Shown here: one piece after another, positions 52,469 through 60,662 of the stretch
How the letters are laid out: each line of letters starts with the position of its first letter
How positions within the stretch are numbered: position 1 is the stretch's first letter
Assembly (NCBI RefSeq): GCF_009363695.1
Contig: NZ_CP045403.1
Coordinates: 1,902,001 to 1,966,000, forward strand
Length of the DNA stretch: 64,000 nucleotides
Direction: 5' to 3'
From: Bacillus sp. THAF10
Lineage (GTDB): Bacteria > Bacillota > Bacilli > Bacillales > Bacillaceae_I
The notes under the pieces: model-generated
What the model was told of the DNA's origin: nothing
Database searches by the model: none
The model's input: the letters and a program-made list of their open reading frames with translations, nothing else
Program-made: the position numbers and the translations under genes

Positions 52469-52498
52469 GGAGCCGGGCCTTTATTTTTCGCCTGGCTC
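52469..52498 (-). promoter_or_regulatory. Intercistronic hairpin between tctC and tctB
   Basis: GGAGCCGGGC pairs with GCCTGGCTCC (one wobble), with no U run on the minus strand. Such hairpins often stabilise the binding-protein message and reduce read-through, giving more TctC than TctAB. Confidence 0.6.
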
Positions 52499-52513
52499 CC
52501 TTAATTTTTGGTA

Positions 52514-53524
52514 TTATTGTTCACCAAGTCCTAATTCATCAAGTAGCTTCTGCATTTCTTCGTTTTCTTTTTTTAAGAAATCCTTATATTCCTCGCCAGT
52601 CATGAACAGTTCATTCCAACCATATTTTTTTCGGATGTCATCCCATGCTTTAGATTTGTTAAGTGCTGAGAATTTTTCCACATAATAATCAACAGCAGCC
52701 TGGTCCATATTAGGTGGCCCAAAAAAGCCTCGCCAGTTTACAAATGTTTCATTTATTCCTTGTTCTTTTGCCGTTGGAAAATCTTCAAGCACTTCCCCTT
52801 TTAATCTTTCTTCTGCGGTAATACCCAGCACCTTGATTTTTCCGGCTTTTACCTGCTCCACCGTTTCAGCTGTTCCTGCTGAATAAACGTCAACACTGCC
52901 ATTTAGGAGGGCTGTCAGTGTACCTCCATCTTGTTCTGAAACATATTTAATTTTTGTAATATCTACACCAGCTGCCTTGGCGATTTTTACAAATTGAATA
53001 TGGTCCATGCTTCCAGGAGATGATACTCCGATCACTGTAATACTGCCTGGATCATTTTTCATATCATCAAATAGTTCATTCAGGTTGTTCCACTTTGCAT
53101 CGGCTCTTACGGCAAATGCACCATAATCAGCGATAACATTAGCAATCGGTGTGAAATCTTCAAAGGTGTTTTCAGACTGTCCGTTTAATGGAACTAAAAG
53201 TAGTGGTGGAGAGGAGACAAACAGATGATAAGGATCTCCCTCCTTTTTCGTGATGGAAGACCAGGCAACGGCCCCACCGCCTCCAGGCTTATTCACAACA
53301 GGCATCCGTTTATCAATCAGATTTTCTTGTTCAAAGGTTTGAGAAACCATTCTTGCTGTAGTATCCCATCCCCCACCTGCTCCAGCTGGTGCCACCATTT
53401 CAATTGGCTTTTTCGGCTCCCATGTTCCATCTGCGTTAATTCCTCCACTAGAGCTCGAACATGCAGCTGTTAATCCAAGTATGAAGCTCAATACTACCAT
53501 TCCTACTTTTTTCTTTCCCTTCAT
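52514..53524 (-). CDS. tctC: Tricarboxylate-binding lipoprotein TctC
   Basis: The 336-residue extracytoplasmic solute receptor of the Bug/TctC family has a signal with lipobox LTAAC (Cys22). KPIEMVAPAGAGGGWDTTAR and NKPGGGGAVAW form the typical carboxylate-binding loops, and VIGVSSPGSMDHIQF and LKGEVLEDFPTAKEQG are family-typical. It is the first gene of the operon, with a cre site over its promoter. The ligand is probably citrate or a related acid but is not proven. Confidence 0.92.
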   Translation of the reverse strand: MKGKKKVGMVVLSFILGLTAACSSSSGGINADGTWEPKKPIEMVAPAGAGGGWDTTARMVSQTFEQENLIDKRMPVVNKPGGGGAVAWSSITKKEGDPYHLFVSSPPLLLVPLNGQSENTFEDFTPIANVIADYGAFAVRADAKWNNLNELFDDMKNDPGSITVIGVSSPGSMDHIQFVKIAKAAGVDITKIKYVSEQDGGTLTALLNGSVDVYSAGTAETVEQVKAGKIKVLGITAEERLKGEVLEDFPTAKEQGINETFVNWRGFFGPPNMDQAAVDYYVEKFSALNKSKAWDDIRKKYGWNELFMTGEEYKDFLKKENEEMQKLLDELGLGEQ

Positions 53525-53564
53525 CTTTAGCTCCCCTTTACTTTAAAATATGTACTTAGGGGTC

Positions 53565-53593
53565 ATTGTAAAGAAAATTAACAATAATGTAAC
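53565..53593 (-). promoter_or_regulatory. tctC promoter
   Basis: On the minus strand TTACAT (53593-53588) and TACAAT (53570-53565) are 17 bp apart, 41 bp before the start codon. Confidence 0.6.
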
Positions 53594-53602
53594 CGTTTAC
53601 AA
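53589..53602. promoter_or_regulatory. CcpA cre site at the tct promoter
   Basis: TGTAACCGTTTACA fits the cre consensus TGWAANCGNTNWCA at every position and overlaps the -35 box of the tctC promoter. Glucose repression of the operon is therefore expected. Confidence 0.8.
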
Positions 53603-53701
53603 AATAAAGGCTATAAAAGAATTTGTGGGCATTTTGTTCATTTTGTTCACAGCTTAAATTGGGGTTATGGTAAGCTTGAGAACATGAGGAGGCGTGTGTA
53701 C

Positions 53702-54346
53702 ATGAAAAGAAAAGAAAAGAATATTCAACAGCCAATGCTCCCTGAATTTTTGGAGAGCATGTCAATTAGTGATATTGTTGGTGATTCTTACATAGAGGAA
53801 GGGTTACTCGATTCTTTTACAGGTACTGTAGAAGCCAAGAATGCCCGTTTTAATGAAGTTTATTTTAAAAATACCACGTTAGAGGAATCTCTTTTGTCAT
53901 TCTCCACATTAAATGATGTCATCTTTGAGAAATGTGATTTGTCCAATCTAAAGTTAAACGGCTCACGTTTGAATCGTGTGGAGTTTAGAGAATGTAAATT
54001 ACTTGGTGTGGATTTTGATGAAACTGAAATGCGTGATGTGCAATTTATAAATTGTCTAGCTCCTTTTTCATTATTTAGTCTCACAGATCTACGAGATGTT
54101 CATTTTGATAACTGCGTATTAAAAGAAGCGAATTTTATTGCTTCTACCCTGAGCAATGTGCAATTTGGAAGCTCCAACATTGACCAAGTACAATTCTCGG
54201 ACACTTCCTTAAAAAACATAGACCTCAGCAGATGCCAATTTGATACTATTCATCTGAAGGAAAGTGACTTAAGAGGTGCCCTTGTATCTCCACAGCAAGC
54301 CATTTCTTTAATAGAGTTGTTTGGAATTGTGGTGAAGGACGAATAA
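53702..54346 (+). CDS. Pentapeptide repeat protein
   Basis: The 214-residue protein has an N-terminal segment of about 30 residues, then degenerate A(D/N)LXX-type repeats for most of its length (for example FEKCDLSNLKLNGSRLNRVE, FRECKLLGVDFDETEMRDV and FDNCVLKEANFIASTLSNVQ). The repeats fold into a right-handed beta helix. Some relatives protect gyrase from quinolones, but most have unknown roles, and the repeats here are less regular than in Qnr proteins. ATG 53702 follows GAGGAGG; the ATG at 53684 would include that site. Confidence 0.8.
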   Translation: MKRKEKNIQQPMLPEFLESMSISDIVGDSYIEEGLLDSFTGTVEAKNARFNEVYFKNTTLEESLLSFSTLNDVIFEKCDLSNLKLNGSRLNRVEFRECKLLGVDFDETEMRDVQFINCLAPFSLFSLTDLRDVHFDNCVLKEANFIASTLSNVQFGSSNIDQVQFSDTSLKNIDLSRCQFDTIHLKESDLRGALVSPQQAISLIELFGIVVKDE

Positions 54347-54347
54347 A

Positions 54348-54379
54348 AAAGAGAGCACTTCTAAACTGTGCTCTCTTTA
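54348..54379. terminator. Bidirectional terminator
   Basis: AAAGAGAGCAC pairs with GTGCTCTCTTT around a 9 nt loop, preceded by an A run. It serves the pentapeptide gene and the converging VOC gene. Confidence 0.8.
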
Positions 54380-54751
54380 GCCTCTTTCAAAAAAGACAAT
54401 TCTATTTCCAAAAGGGTCGCCAACTCTGACCTCTTTCATATTCCAAGGCGTTTCCTCAATTCCTGGTTTGGCATATTTATAGTTCTTATCTATGAGAGAT
54501 TGATAAAGTTGATTAATCTCTTCCGTTTCAATTCTTATTAGTGTACCGGGCACACCGTCTCCATGATGCTCACTTAAATGAATGATGCAGTTCTCTCTTG
54601 CTATTTCCATATATATTGGAAAGTTTGCTTCAAACCGATGCTCCCATTTTATGTCAAACCCTAGAAACTCGCAATAAAACTCCTTTGCTTTTTCTAAATC
54701 AAAAATCCTTAAAACTGGTGTGGCCATTTGTAAATTGAGTTTATTTCTCAT
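54377..54751 (-). CDS. Glyoxalase superfamily (VOC) protein
   Basis: The 124-residue protein contains ATPVLRIFDLEKAKEFYCEF, LGFDIKWEHRFEANFPIYME, CIIHLSEHHGDGVPGTLIRI and the final VGDPFGNRIVFFERG. This is the layout of the bleomycin-resistance-like 'glyoxalase superfamily protein' group, with a His-rich turn (SEHHGDG) and a terminal Glu. No ligand can be assigned. It stands between the tct genes and their regulators but on its own promoter; a link is not evident. Confidence 0.78.
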   Translation of the reverse strand: MRNKLNLQMATPVLRIFDLEKAKEFYCEFLGFDIKWEHRFEANFPIYMEIARENCIIHLSEHHGDGVPGTLIRIETEEINQLYQSLIDKNYKYAKPGIEETPWNMKEVRVGDPFGNRIVFFERG

Positions 54752-54778
54752 TTTTTAGCCTCATTTCGCTAAGATTGA

Positions 54779-55474
54779 TTAAAGGGATGTTTCTTTCAGG
54801 TAGTACTTTCTTTCGGGCCTTCCGACTAATCCGTATTCAAGCTCTGCTTTTGCTCCTGTTATCGATATTAAATACTCAAGGTATCTTCTTGCAGTTGTAC
54901 GCGATGCCCCCATCATTTCCCCGAGTTGTTCAGCGGTACAGCCGATTTCTGCATGAAATGCTAGCAATTCTTGGACCTTTTCCAGAGTAAAGGCATCGAT
55001 TCCTTTTGGTAATGCACGCTTACTTGAATTGTCGGATTCGGCATGGAGATATGTATCTATTAAGACTTGGTCATAGATTTCATTATCTGATATAAAGGTA
55101 TTTCTAGCAATATACTTTTTTATCGCTTTTTCAAAACGGGTAAAGGTAACGGGCTTGATTAGATAATCGACAATACCAAACTTTAACGAGTGCTCTACTA
55201 CCTTTCGATCATTAGCAGCAGTGACCATAATAATATCCACCTTTGGAAAGGAGGTCCGAATGAAAGGAAGGATATCAACTCCTGTTTCATCTGGCATATA
55301 ATTATCTAATAGAATCAAGTCAATTTCTTTTTCCTTTAATATTTCTAATGTTTCTCTTGCAGTCATTGCTTTCCCAGAAACAATAACGCCCTCCATTTTT
55401 TCGATAAACTGTTCGTGGATATTTGCCACACGAAAATCATCTTCAGCAATTAAAAGTTGAATCAATTCTCCCAC
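54779..55474 (-). CDS. CitB/DcuR-type response regulator (tricarboxylate-responsive)
   Basis: The 231-residue regulator has a receiver domain (LLIAEDDFRVANIHEQFIEK; phospho-acceptor Asp57 in LILLDNYMPDETG; IMVTAANDR; LIKPVTFTRFEKAI) and a C-terminal HTH typical of the CitT/DctR group (CTAEQLGEMMGASRTTARRY, then LEYLIS). It lies 6 bp after the matching kinase gene on the same strand. Together with the nearby tctCBA operon this suggests that it activates tct transcription in response to external tricarboxylate. Confidence 0.87.
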   Translation of the reverse strand: MGELIQLLIAEDDFRVANIHEQFIEKMEGVIVSGKAMTARETLEILKEKEIDLILLDNYMPDETGVDILPFIRTSFPKVDIIMVTAANDRKVVEHSLKFGIVDYLIKPVTFTRFEKAIKKYIARNTFISDNEIYDQVLIDTYLHAESDNSSKRALPKGIDAFTLEKVQELLAFHAEIGCTAEQLGEMMGASRTTARRYLEYLISITGAKAELEYGLVGRPERKYYLKETSL

Positions 55475-55480
55475 CCCATT

Positions 55481-57073
55481 CTAGCTTTTTGGAAGATAAA
55501 CACTAAAGATGGATTTGTCGTCAGATGTTCGTTGTACCTCAAGTGTACCTCCAAGCCTTTCCACTTCATCTCTAACTACTGCAAGTCCAAATCCCCTTTT
55601 TTCCGTGCCATCTTTCGTGGTAAAGCCTTTATTGAACATGTTATCTAAAATGTTGTTTGGAAAACCCGAACCGTTATCACTAATTTCAAAGATTAATTCT
55701 TTGCCGAAATCAATGGCAAAAAAGGACACCTCCCCATCCTTTTTTCCTTCCGTTGCTTCTATCGCATTATCTAAAAGATTTCCAATAATGCTCACTAAGC
55801 TTGCTAATGGAATACGATCGGGAATTACTCGTATAGAACTTCCTTCATCTAATCGTAGTTGTACCTTTTTCTCCGAAGCCACAGCAAGCTTACCAAGAAG
55901 AATTGCTTGCAATTTTTCATCTTCTATTTGTTCAAACAGAATATGATTTTGCTCTTGATGCACCTGATATTCTTCCTGAACCCATTCCTGAACCTCTTGG
56001 TATTTTCCTAATTCAAGCATACCTGAAATCACATATAATTTATTTGTGAACTCATGTGTTTGCGCCCGTAGCTCATCCGTATATTTTCTCACTTCAATTA
56101 GAGTGTGCAGCAGTTTGTTCATCTCCGTTTTGTCACGGAAACTCGAAACCACACCAACAACCTTTTCTTTTTCTTTTATAGGAATGCGATTTACAATAAC
56201 CGGTTTATTTAATAGTGTAATTTCTTTATTTTCCTGAGGTTCCCCAGATTCTACTACCTCAAGGATATCACTAGTTGGCATAACTTCTGATATGTGTTTA
56301 TGTAAGATGGAGTTTTTCTCTAATTGGAGCACTTCTAGAGCGGAAGGGTTAACCATCGTAATATATCCATCTGCATCAATAGCAATAATTCCTTCTTTTA
56401 CAGAGTGTAAAATAGCATTTCGCTCTCGGAATAATGAGGCAATTTCATGTGGTTCTAAGCCATGAATATCCTTTCTCACGTTTCTTGCCAATAAAACACC
56501 ACCAAAAATTCCAATAGTAGATGCTAGTAATGCTAACGCCAATATATTCCTTAGCTTTTCTTCTGTTCGTTTAGCGACTTTCTCCGTAAGAAACCCGACG
56601 GAAACAACGCCAATAATTGTCCCATCTTCATTAAAAATCGGTGCTTTCCCACGTATAGACTCACCTAAAGACCCTCTTGCTTCGGAAACATAAGCTCTTC
56701 CTTCCTTAAGCGCACCAGTATTGTCCCCACCTACCATTTTAAGGCCTATTTTTGCTGGATCAGGATGGGCATAACGAACTCCTTCCGTATTTCCAATCAC
56801 GACAAACTCTGCTTGTATGTCGTGCTGGATTTTAACCATTAATGTCTGCAATACATCATTTGGTTTATTTGTCTCTAAAGCCTCAATCACCTCAGGCATA
56901 TAGGAAATTGTTTTCGCAAATTGCAGAGCTCTATTGCCGGTGTTTTCTTTGATTTCGTTCTTTTCTAAATAAAAAAATACACCACTTATCAAAAAAACAA
57001 TGGGAATAATCAATGACAGGATGAGTACAATTATTTTTGTTTGCAGTTTTATTGGTTTTTTTCTAAAAGTCAT
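55481..57073 (-). CDS. CitA/DcuS-type sensor histidine kinase
   Basis: The 530-residue kinase has two membrane segments (about residues 12-34 and 178-197) flanking an extracytoplasmic PDC/CitA-like sensor domain that includes FVVIGNTEGVRYAHPDPAKI, RAYVSEARGSLGESIRGKAP and GVVSVGFLTEKV. A cytoplasmic PAS domain (SVKEGIIAIDADGYITMVNP) follows, then the phospho-acceptor His340 in RAQTHEFTNKLYVISGMLEL and the HATPase (IIGNLLDNAIEA, DNGSGFP, KRGFGLAVV). This is the domain order of citrate/C4-dicarboxylate sensors. It is the first gene of the regulator operon. Confidence 0.9.
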   Translation of the reverse strand: MTFRKKPIKLQTKIIVLILSLIIPIVFLISGVFFYLEKNEIKENTGNRALQFAKTISYMPEVIEALETNKPNDVLQTLMVKIQHDIQAEFVVIGNTEGVRYAHPDPAKIGLKMVGGDNTGALKEGRAYVSEARGSLGESIRGKAPIFNEDGTIIGVVSVGFLTEKVAKRTEEKLRNILALALLASTIGIFGGVLLARNVRKDIHGLEPHEIASLFRERNAILHSVKEGIIAIDADGYITMVNPSALEVLQLEKNSILHKHISEVMPTSDILEVVESGEPQENKEITLLNKPVIVNRIPIKEKEKVVGVVSSFRDKTEMNKLLHTLIEVRKYTDELRAQTHEFTNKLYVISGMLELGKYQEVQEWVQEEYQVHQEQNHILFEQIEDEKLQAILLGKLAVASEKKVQLRLDEGSSIRVIPDRIPLASLVSIIGNLLDNAIEATEGKKDGEVSFFAIDFGKELIFEISDNGSGFPNNILDNMFNKGFTTKDGTEKRGFGLAVVRDEVERLGGTLEVQRTSDDKSIFSVYLPKS

Positions 57074-57157
57074 TCTGTTTATTCCTCCAAGATTTATCCC
57101 CTATTTTATAACAACATGAACATATTTTCTATAAATTGCGACAAATATAATTGGCTT

Positions 57158-57259
57158 CGGGAAATAATTTAACAAGGCATTTTTGTGAAATAGTTATTTC
57201 TATATAATGATAAAAAATTCACTTATATCAGAATAATAATGCTGTTGAATTATTTCCCG
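57158..57259. repeat. 102 bp inverted repeat between the kinase and YeeE genes
   Basis: CGGGAAATAATTTAACA (57158-57174) and TGTTGAATTATTTCCCG (57243-57259) are 17 bp arms with a single mismatch, separated by 68 bp. A TATAAT (57203-57208) lies in the loop. No gene is present. Confidence 0.6.
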
Positions 57260-57290
57260 TACTTCTCCATCTGCTTTCTTTTCACAAAAA

Positions 57291-57325
57291 AATACGACCC
57301 TCTATTAGCAAAGAGTCGTATTCTT
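57291..57325 (-). terminator. Intrinsic terminator of the YeeE/YedE gene
   Basis: AATACGACCCT and AGAGTCGTATT form an 11 bp stem with one imperfect pair; on the minus strand it is followed by a U run. Confidence 0.75.
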
Positions 57326-57341
57326 TAAAAATATATTATTG

Positions 57342-58595
57342 TTAGCAGACAGAATCAGTAGGTTTTGGATTCTTCAAGCCGAAGAGCGGTCGGATGAATA
57401 ATGCTAGCAATGTTCCAAGCATCGCCATTACCATCCACACCCAACCATGTAGGCTAAAGGAGGCAATTCCGCCAAAATATGCGCCAATATTGCATCCAAA
57501 CGCAAGGCGGGCCCCGTACCCCATCAAGAGACCTCCGATAATGGATGCACCGGCAATGCCTGGTTTTATGCGTTTTGGTTTGAATGTTCCTTGGGCAGCT
57601 GCCGCAATAAAAGCACCTAAAATAATGCCAAAGTTCATGACACTTGTGGAATCAGCCAGCACTGTTTGAGTCAGTGCCATTCCGTTTTTTCCTGAAAAGT
57701 AACCCCAGCTTGAAACATCAATACCTACAAGCATCAAGGCTTTTCCTCCCCATAATGCAAAGGCGGAAGTAATGCCCCACGGGTTGCCGCGTACCGCTAA
57801 TGTAAGTGCATTAAGAAGTGCCAGGATGATAGCTGCAGTAAACAGCGGCCATGAACCTCTGATAATCTTTTTCCACCCGTTTGTAGTCGCGAGCGGTTTC
57901 ATCTGTGGTGGATTTTTATGTTTTGCTATTTTTACAGTTACCCAATATATCCCCGCAAACAATGCCATTTGAATGATCCAGCCCCCGAAATAGCCAAAGC
58001 CTGTAGATTCCGCTAAGGAGATCGGCGGCAAAGCTGGTGTCTCCTCCATCCAAAATGTAAAATGATACGCTCCAATAACAGAACCCACGATAAAGGAGAG
58101 TAAGGTAAGAATCATAGAGGAGGACCCACCCCCTACGGAATATAAGGTGCCTGATGCGCAACCACTACCAAGCTGCATCCCTATTCCAAACATGAACGCA
58201 CCAACTAAAACACTCACGCCAACAGGAGATACATAGCCTGCAGGTGCCGTACCTGTAAAACTAAAGCCGGTGCTTAATATGATGGCAAACAAGGTTGTTG
58301 CAACGGCAAGCATTAGCATATGGGCCTGCAAGCCTTGCACGTTCCCCACCGACATTAACCTTCTAAATGCAGAGGTAAAACCGAACCGGGCATGAAGCAA
58401 GGTCACGCCGAGTCCAAGGCCTATTATAAATAACACGCCTTGCACCATATCCGTTTTTGTGATGATAGCAATAAATAAAATAACACTTGCGATCACCCCT
58501 AATGTTAGGAAAGGTTTTTGAATTGGATTTAAGGTGGATACTACCGTTGTTGCTCTTGATTGATAACTAGTTTCCGTCATAGATGGTTGTGTCAT
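57342..58595 (-). CDS. YeeE/YedE family transporter (probable thiosulfate/sulfur import)
   Basis: The 417-residue protein has about nine membrane segments and two copies of the short YeeE/YedE motif with a conserved cysteine, GIGMQLGSGCASGTLYSVGG in the first half and GARLAFGCNIGAYFGGIASF in the second. In characterised members (TsuA type) these cysteines relay thiosulfate across the membrane. The C terminus ends in Cys (TDSVC). No TusA/TsuB-like partner is adjacent. It is divergent from the SatD-like gene, with a 229 bp shared upstream region. Confidence 0.85.
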   Translation of the reverse strand: MTQPSMTETSYQSRATTVVSTLNPIQKPFLTLGVIASVILFIAIITKTDMVQGVLFIIGLGLGVTLLHARFGFTSAFRRLMSVGNVQGLQAHMLMLAVATTLFAIILSTGFSFTGTAPAGYVSPVGVSVLVGAFMFGIGMQLGSGCASGTLYSVGGGSSSMILTLLSFIVGSVIGAYHFTFWMEETPALPPISLAESTGFGYFGGWIIQMALFAGIYWVTVKIAKHKNPPQMKPLATTNGWKKIIRGSWPLFTAAIILALLNALTLAVRGNPWGITSAFALWGGKALMLVGIDVSSWGYFSGKNGMALTQTVLADSTSVMNFGIILGAFIAAAAQGTFKPKRIKPGIAGASIIGGLLMGYGARLAFGCNIGAYFGGIASFSLHGWVWMVMAMLGTLLALFIRPLFGLKNPKPTDSVC

Positions 58596-58824
58596 GTTTA
58601 ATCACACCTTCTCTTATTGATTTTATCGGAATTATTCGTGAATAGTTGTAATTTTAGCCTCATAAGCAATAAATGTAAACCATCTTGCCTAGTAATCTCA
58701 TAGAATTGACTGGATAGTCTATTTATCTATAATTCGACTAAACTATCGAAAATAACATATGTTGATTAAATAATCGAATTGAGCTATGATGAGGAAAGTT
58801 AACTTATTCTATTGAGAAGGTGTA

Positions 58825-59568
58825 ATGATGAGTAAACCAGTATCTATTTTCATGATGGACGTGACAAATTCTACAAAAAATTGGGAGGAAATTACCTCCT
58901 ATTTAAAAGAAATTGAAAAAAAAATATCAAAATGGTCGACAGGTCTTCCCCATTCCCTTGTCAAACACCGACTAGGCGATGAAATTGTAGCGATATTCGA
59001 CCATTATGCTACTGCGTATACAGTGGCCTTCTATATTACCCAAATATGGAAGCATCAAGATCAGCCTCCCTATTTCGGGATTACCTTTGGGAATGTAGAT
59101 GAAGATTTGACAAAGATCGACCTAGACACCTGGAATCATCCAATGATGCGACATGCTCGAAAAGCGAATGAAGCAATTAAAAACAGCTCTCAGCGAACAG
59201 GTATGTTATTCGAATATGAAACAAAGGGTTCGCTTGCTTCTGCTTGTGATATGACGAATCTTCTTTTGCAATACCAGCATAAGCTAATGAGTGAACAGAC
59301 ATCTGTTCAAAGGGTAATATCCATGTTATATAGCATTTTAGGTGAGCAAAAAGCAATTGCGAGCATAGTCAAAAAGTCGCCTTCTACTATTTCCAGTCAC
59401 TATAAAAAAGGCAATTGTGAGATAATATTAAAAACGATGGCAACCATTCAAAAAACATTAAATGAACTCGAAGTCGTTAAGTGTGGCAATCAACCTCAAC
59501 ACATAGTAAGGGAAATAGAGATGACAATAAAAAATAATCTCAAAGCTGAAATGGACAAGCTTCTATAA
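58825..59568 (+). CDS. SatD family protein
   Basis: The 247-residue protein has an N-terminal domain with IFMMDVTNSTKNWEEITSYL and LVKHRLGDEIVAIFDHYATA, reminiscent of nucleotide cyclase-like folds, then a possible HTH near residues 176-196 (EQKAIASIVKKSPSTISSHY). Proteins of this kind are called SatD after an acid-tolerance operon of Streptococcus mutans, but their activity is not established. ATG 58825 and 58828 are both possible behind GAAGG. The DUF3307 gene follows after 24 bp, the usual partner of satD-like genes. Confidence 0.75.
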   Translation: MMSKPVSIFMMDVTNSTKNWEEITSYLKEIEKKISKWSTGLPHSLVKHRLGDEIVAIFDHYATAYTVAFYITQIWKHQDQPPYFGITFGNVDEDLTKIDLDTWNHPMMRHARKANEAIKNSSQRTGMLFEYETKGSLASACDMTNLLLQYQHKLMSEQTSVQRVISMLYSILGEQKAIASIVKKSPSTISSHYKKGNCEIILKTMATIQKTLNELEVVKCGNQPQHIVREIEMTIKNNLKAEMDKLL

Positions 59569-59592
59569 CAGTGTTGAAGAAAGGAGTTAACG

Positions 59593-60459
59593 ATGACCAT
59601 CTTATTGCTTGTATTAGCTCACTTGATTGCTGACTTTTATTTACAAACAGAAACCATGGTAAGTGATAAAAAGAAATACCTACTACGACATTTGGTTCAC
59701 CATACCATCACTATCTTCCTTGCGCTGACTGTTTTGTACTTTGTTCAAGGCACAGAGTTTTTGACACAGGTACTCCTCCCCACTCTTGTCATCGTAACTC
59801 TACATGGTGTGGTGGATGGCATTAAAATTAAACTGCAAGAAAAATCAGTGACTACTCAACGACAAAATAGCTATAATCTTAGTCTTTTTGTTGGAGATCA
59901 GCTCTTACATATTATTAGTATTTTGGTAGTCTGCTATCTTTTCATAAAAGTAGATTTGGGTGATATTTTTCACTACATCCTCCTTTCGCTGAAACTAATA
60001 GAAGGCGTACAACCCGACCATGGGTTAGTAAATAGCTTACTATTTTTGTGCATTATGTTTATTCTGTGCACCTCCGTAACGGGGCATTTAATTAAAATCA
60101 TGCTGGGCACGCTGACCCGGCACCTATCCTTGTTTGAGGGGAAATATACCTTGCGTGATTTGGCAGTAAGTGCAACTAGCGAGAAAAACATGTCAGAAGA
60201 ATATACATACATGGTGATGAAGCATCAGGATCTATCAAGAGGAAAAGTAATTGGCTACCTAGAACGTTTGCTTGTAGTAGCATTAATATTAATGGGGTCT
60301 TTTTCAGCCGTTGGATTCATCGTTGCTGCTAAATCGCTAACCCGCTTTAAGCAAATGGATGACCGTGATTGGGCAGAATACTTTCTGCTCGGCACACTGA
60401 CCTCTTTTTTGTTAGCGATTGTCTATGGTGTGGTGTTAAAGGTTGTTTTACTGGGATGA
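59593..60459 (+). CDS. DUF3307 family membrane protein
   Basis: The 288-residue protein has about seven hydrophobic segments and the DUF3307 signature at the N terminus: LVLAHLIADFYLQTETMVSD, then RHLVHHTITIFLAL and TLVIVTLHGVVDGIKIKL, a pattern of His and Asp residues inside the membrane. The family is widespread, usually next to satD, and has no known function. AAAGGAG precedes the ATG. A strong terminator follows, so satD and this gene form a complete two-gene operon. Confidence 0.82.
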   Translation: MTILLLVLAHLIADFYLQTETMVSDKKKYLLRHLVHHTITIFLALTVLYFVQGTEFLTQVLLPTLVIVTLHGVVDGIKIKLQEKSVTTQRQNSYNLSLFVGDQLLHIISILVVCYLFIKVDLGDIFHYILLSLKLIEGVQPDHGLVNSLLFLCIMFILCTSVTGHLIKIMLGTLTRHLSLFEGKYTLRDLAVSATSEKNMSEEYTYMVMKHQDLSRGKVIGYLERLLVVALILMGSFSAVGFIVAAKSLTRFKQMDDRDWAEYFLLGTLTSFLLAIVYGVVLKVVLLG

Positions 60460-60471
60460 TTTCTTAAAGAG

Positions 60472-60501
60472 GGCATGATTGGACGGAATCATGCCTTTTT
60501 T
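60472..60501 (+). terminator. Intrinsic terminator of the satD-DUF3307 operon
   Basis: GGCATGATT (60472-60480) pairs perfectly with AATCATGCC (60487-60495), followed by T6. Confidence 0.88.
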
Positions 60502-60503
60502 CA

Positions 60504-60662
60504 TTATCTTTTTTCTACCAAAAGCAAAATAAACGTTGCTACCGGTCCAAGAAAAATAGAAAGCAAGAACCAATTTAGTCCACTACGATTTTTACCTTGA
60601 GCAAGACCCGCATTAATAAGCGCTAAAGTCCCCCACCCGACAAAATAACTATTTTCAACCAT
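60504..60662 (-). CDS. Small membrane protein, 52 residues
   Basis: This short gene shares one base with the stop of the alpha/beta hydrolase gene (TAATG) and has AAAGGAG 8 bases upstream, inside the hydrolase gene. The product has two hydrophobic stretches around a basic turn: VGWGTLALINAGLAQGKNRS and LNWFLLSIFLGPVATFILLL, ending in VEKR. The GKNRS-x-LNWF-LL-GP layout is seen in many small uncharacterised bacterial membrane proteins. Translation is probably coupled to the hydrolase. Confidence 0.7.
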   Translation of the reverse strand: MVENSYFVGWGTLALINAGLAQGKNRSGLNWFLLSIFLGPVATFILLLVEKR

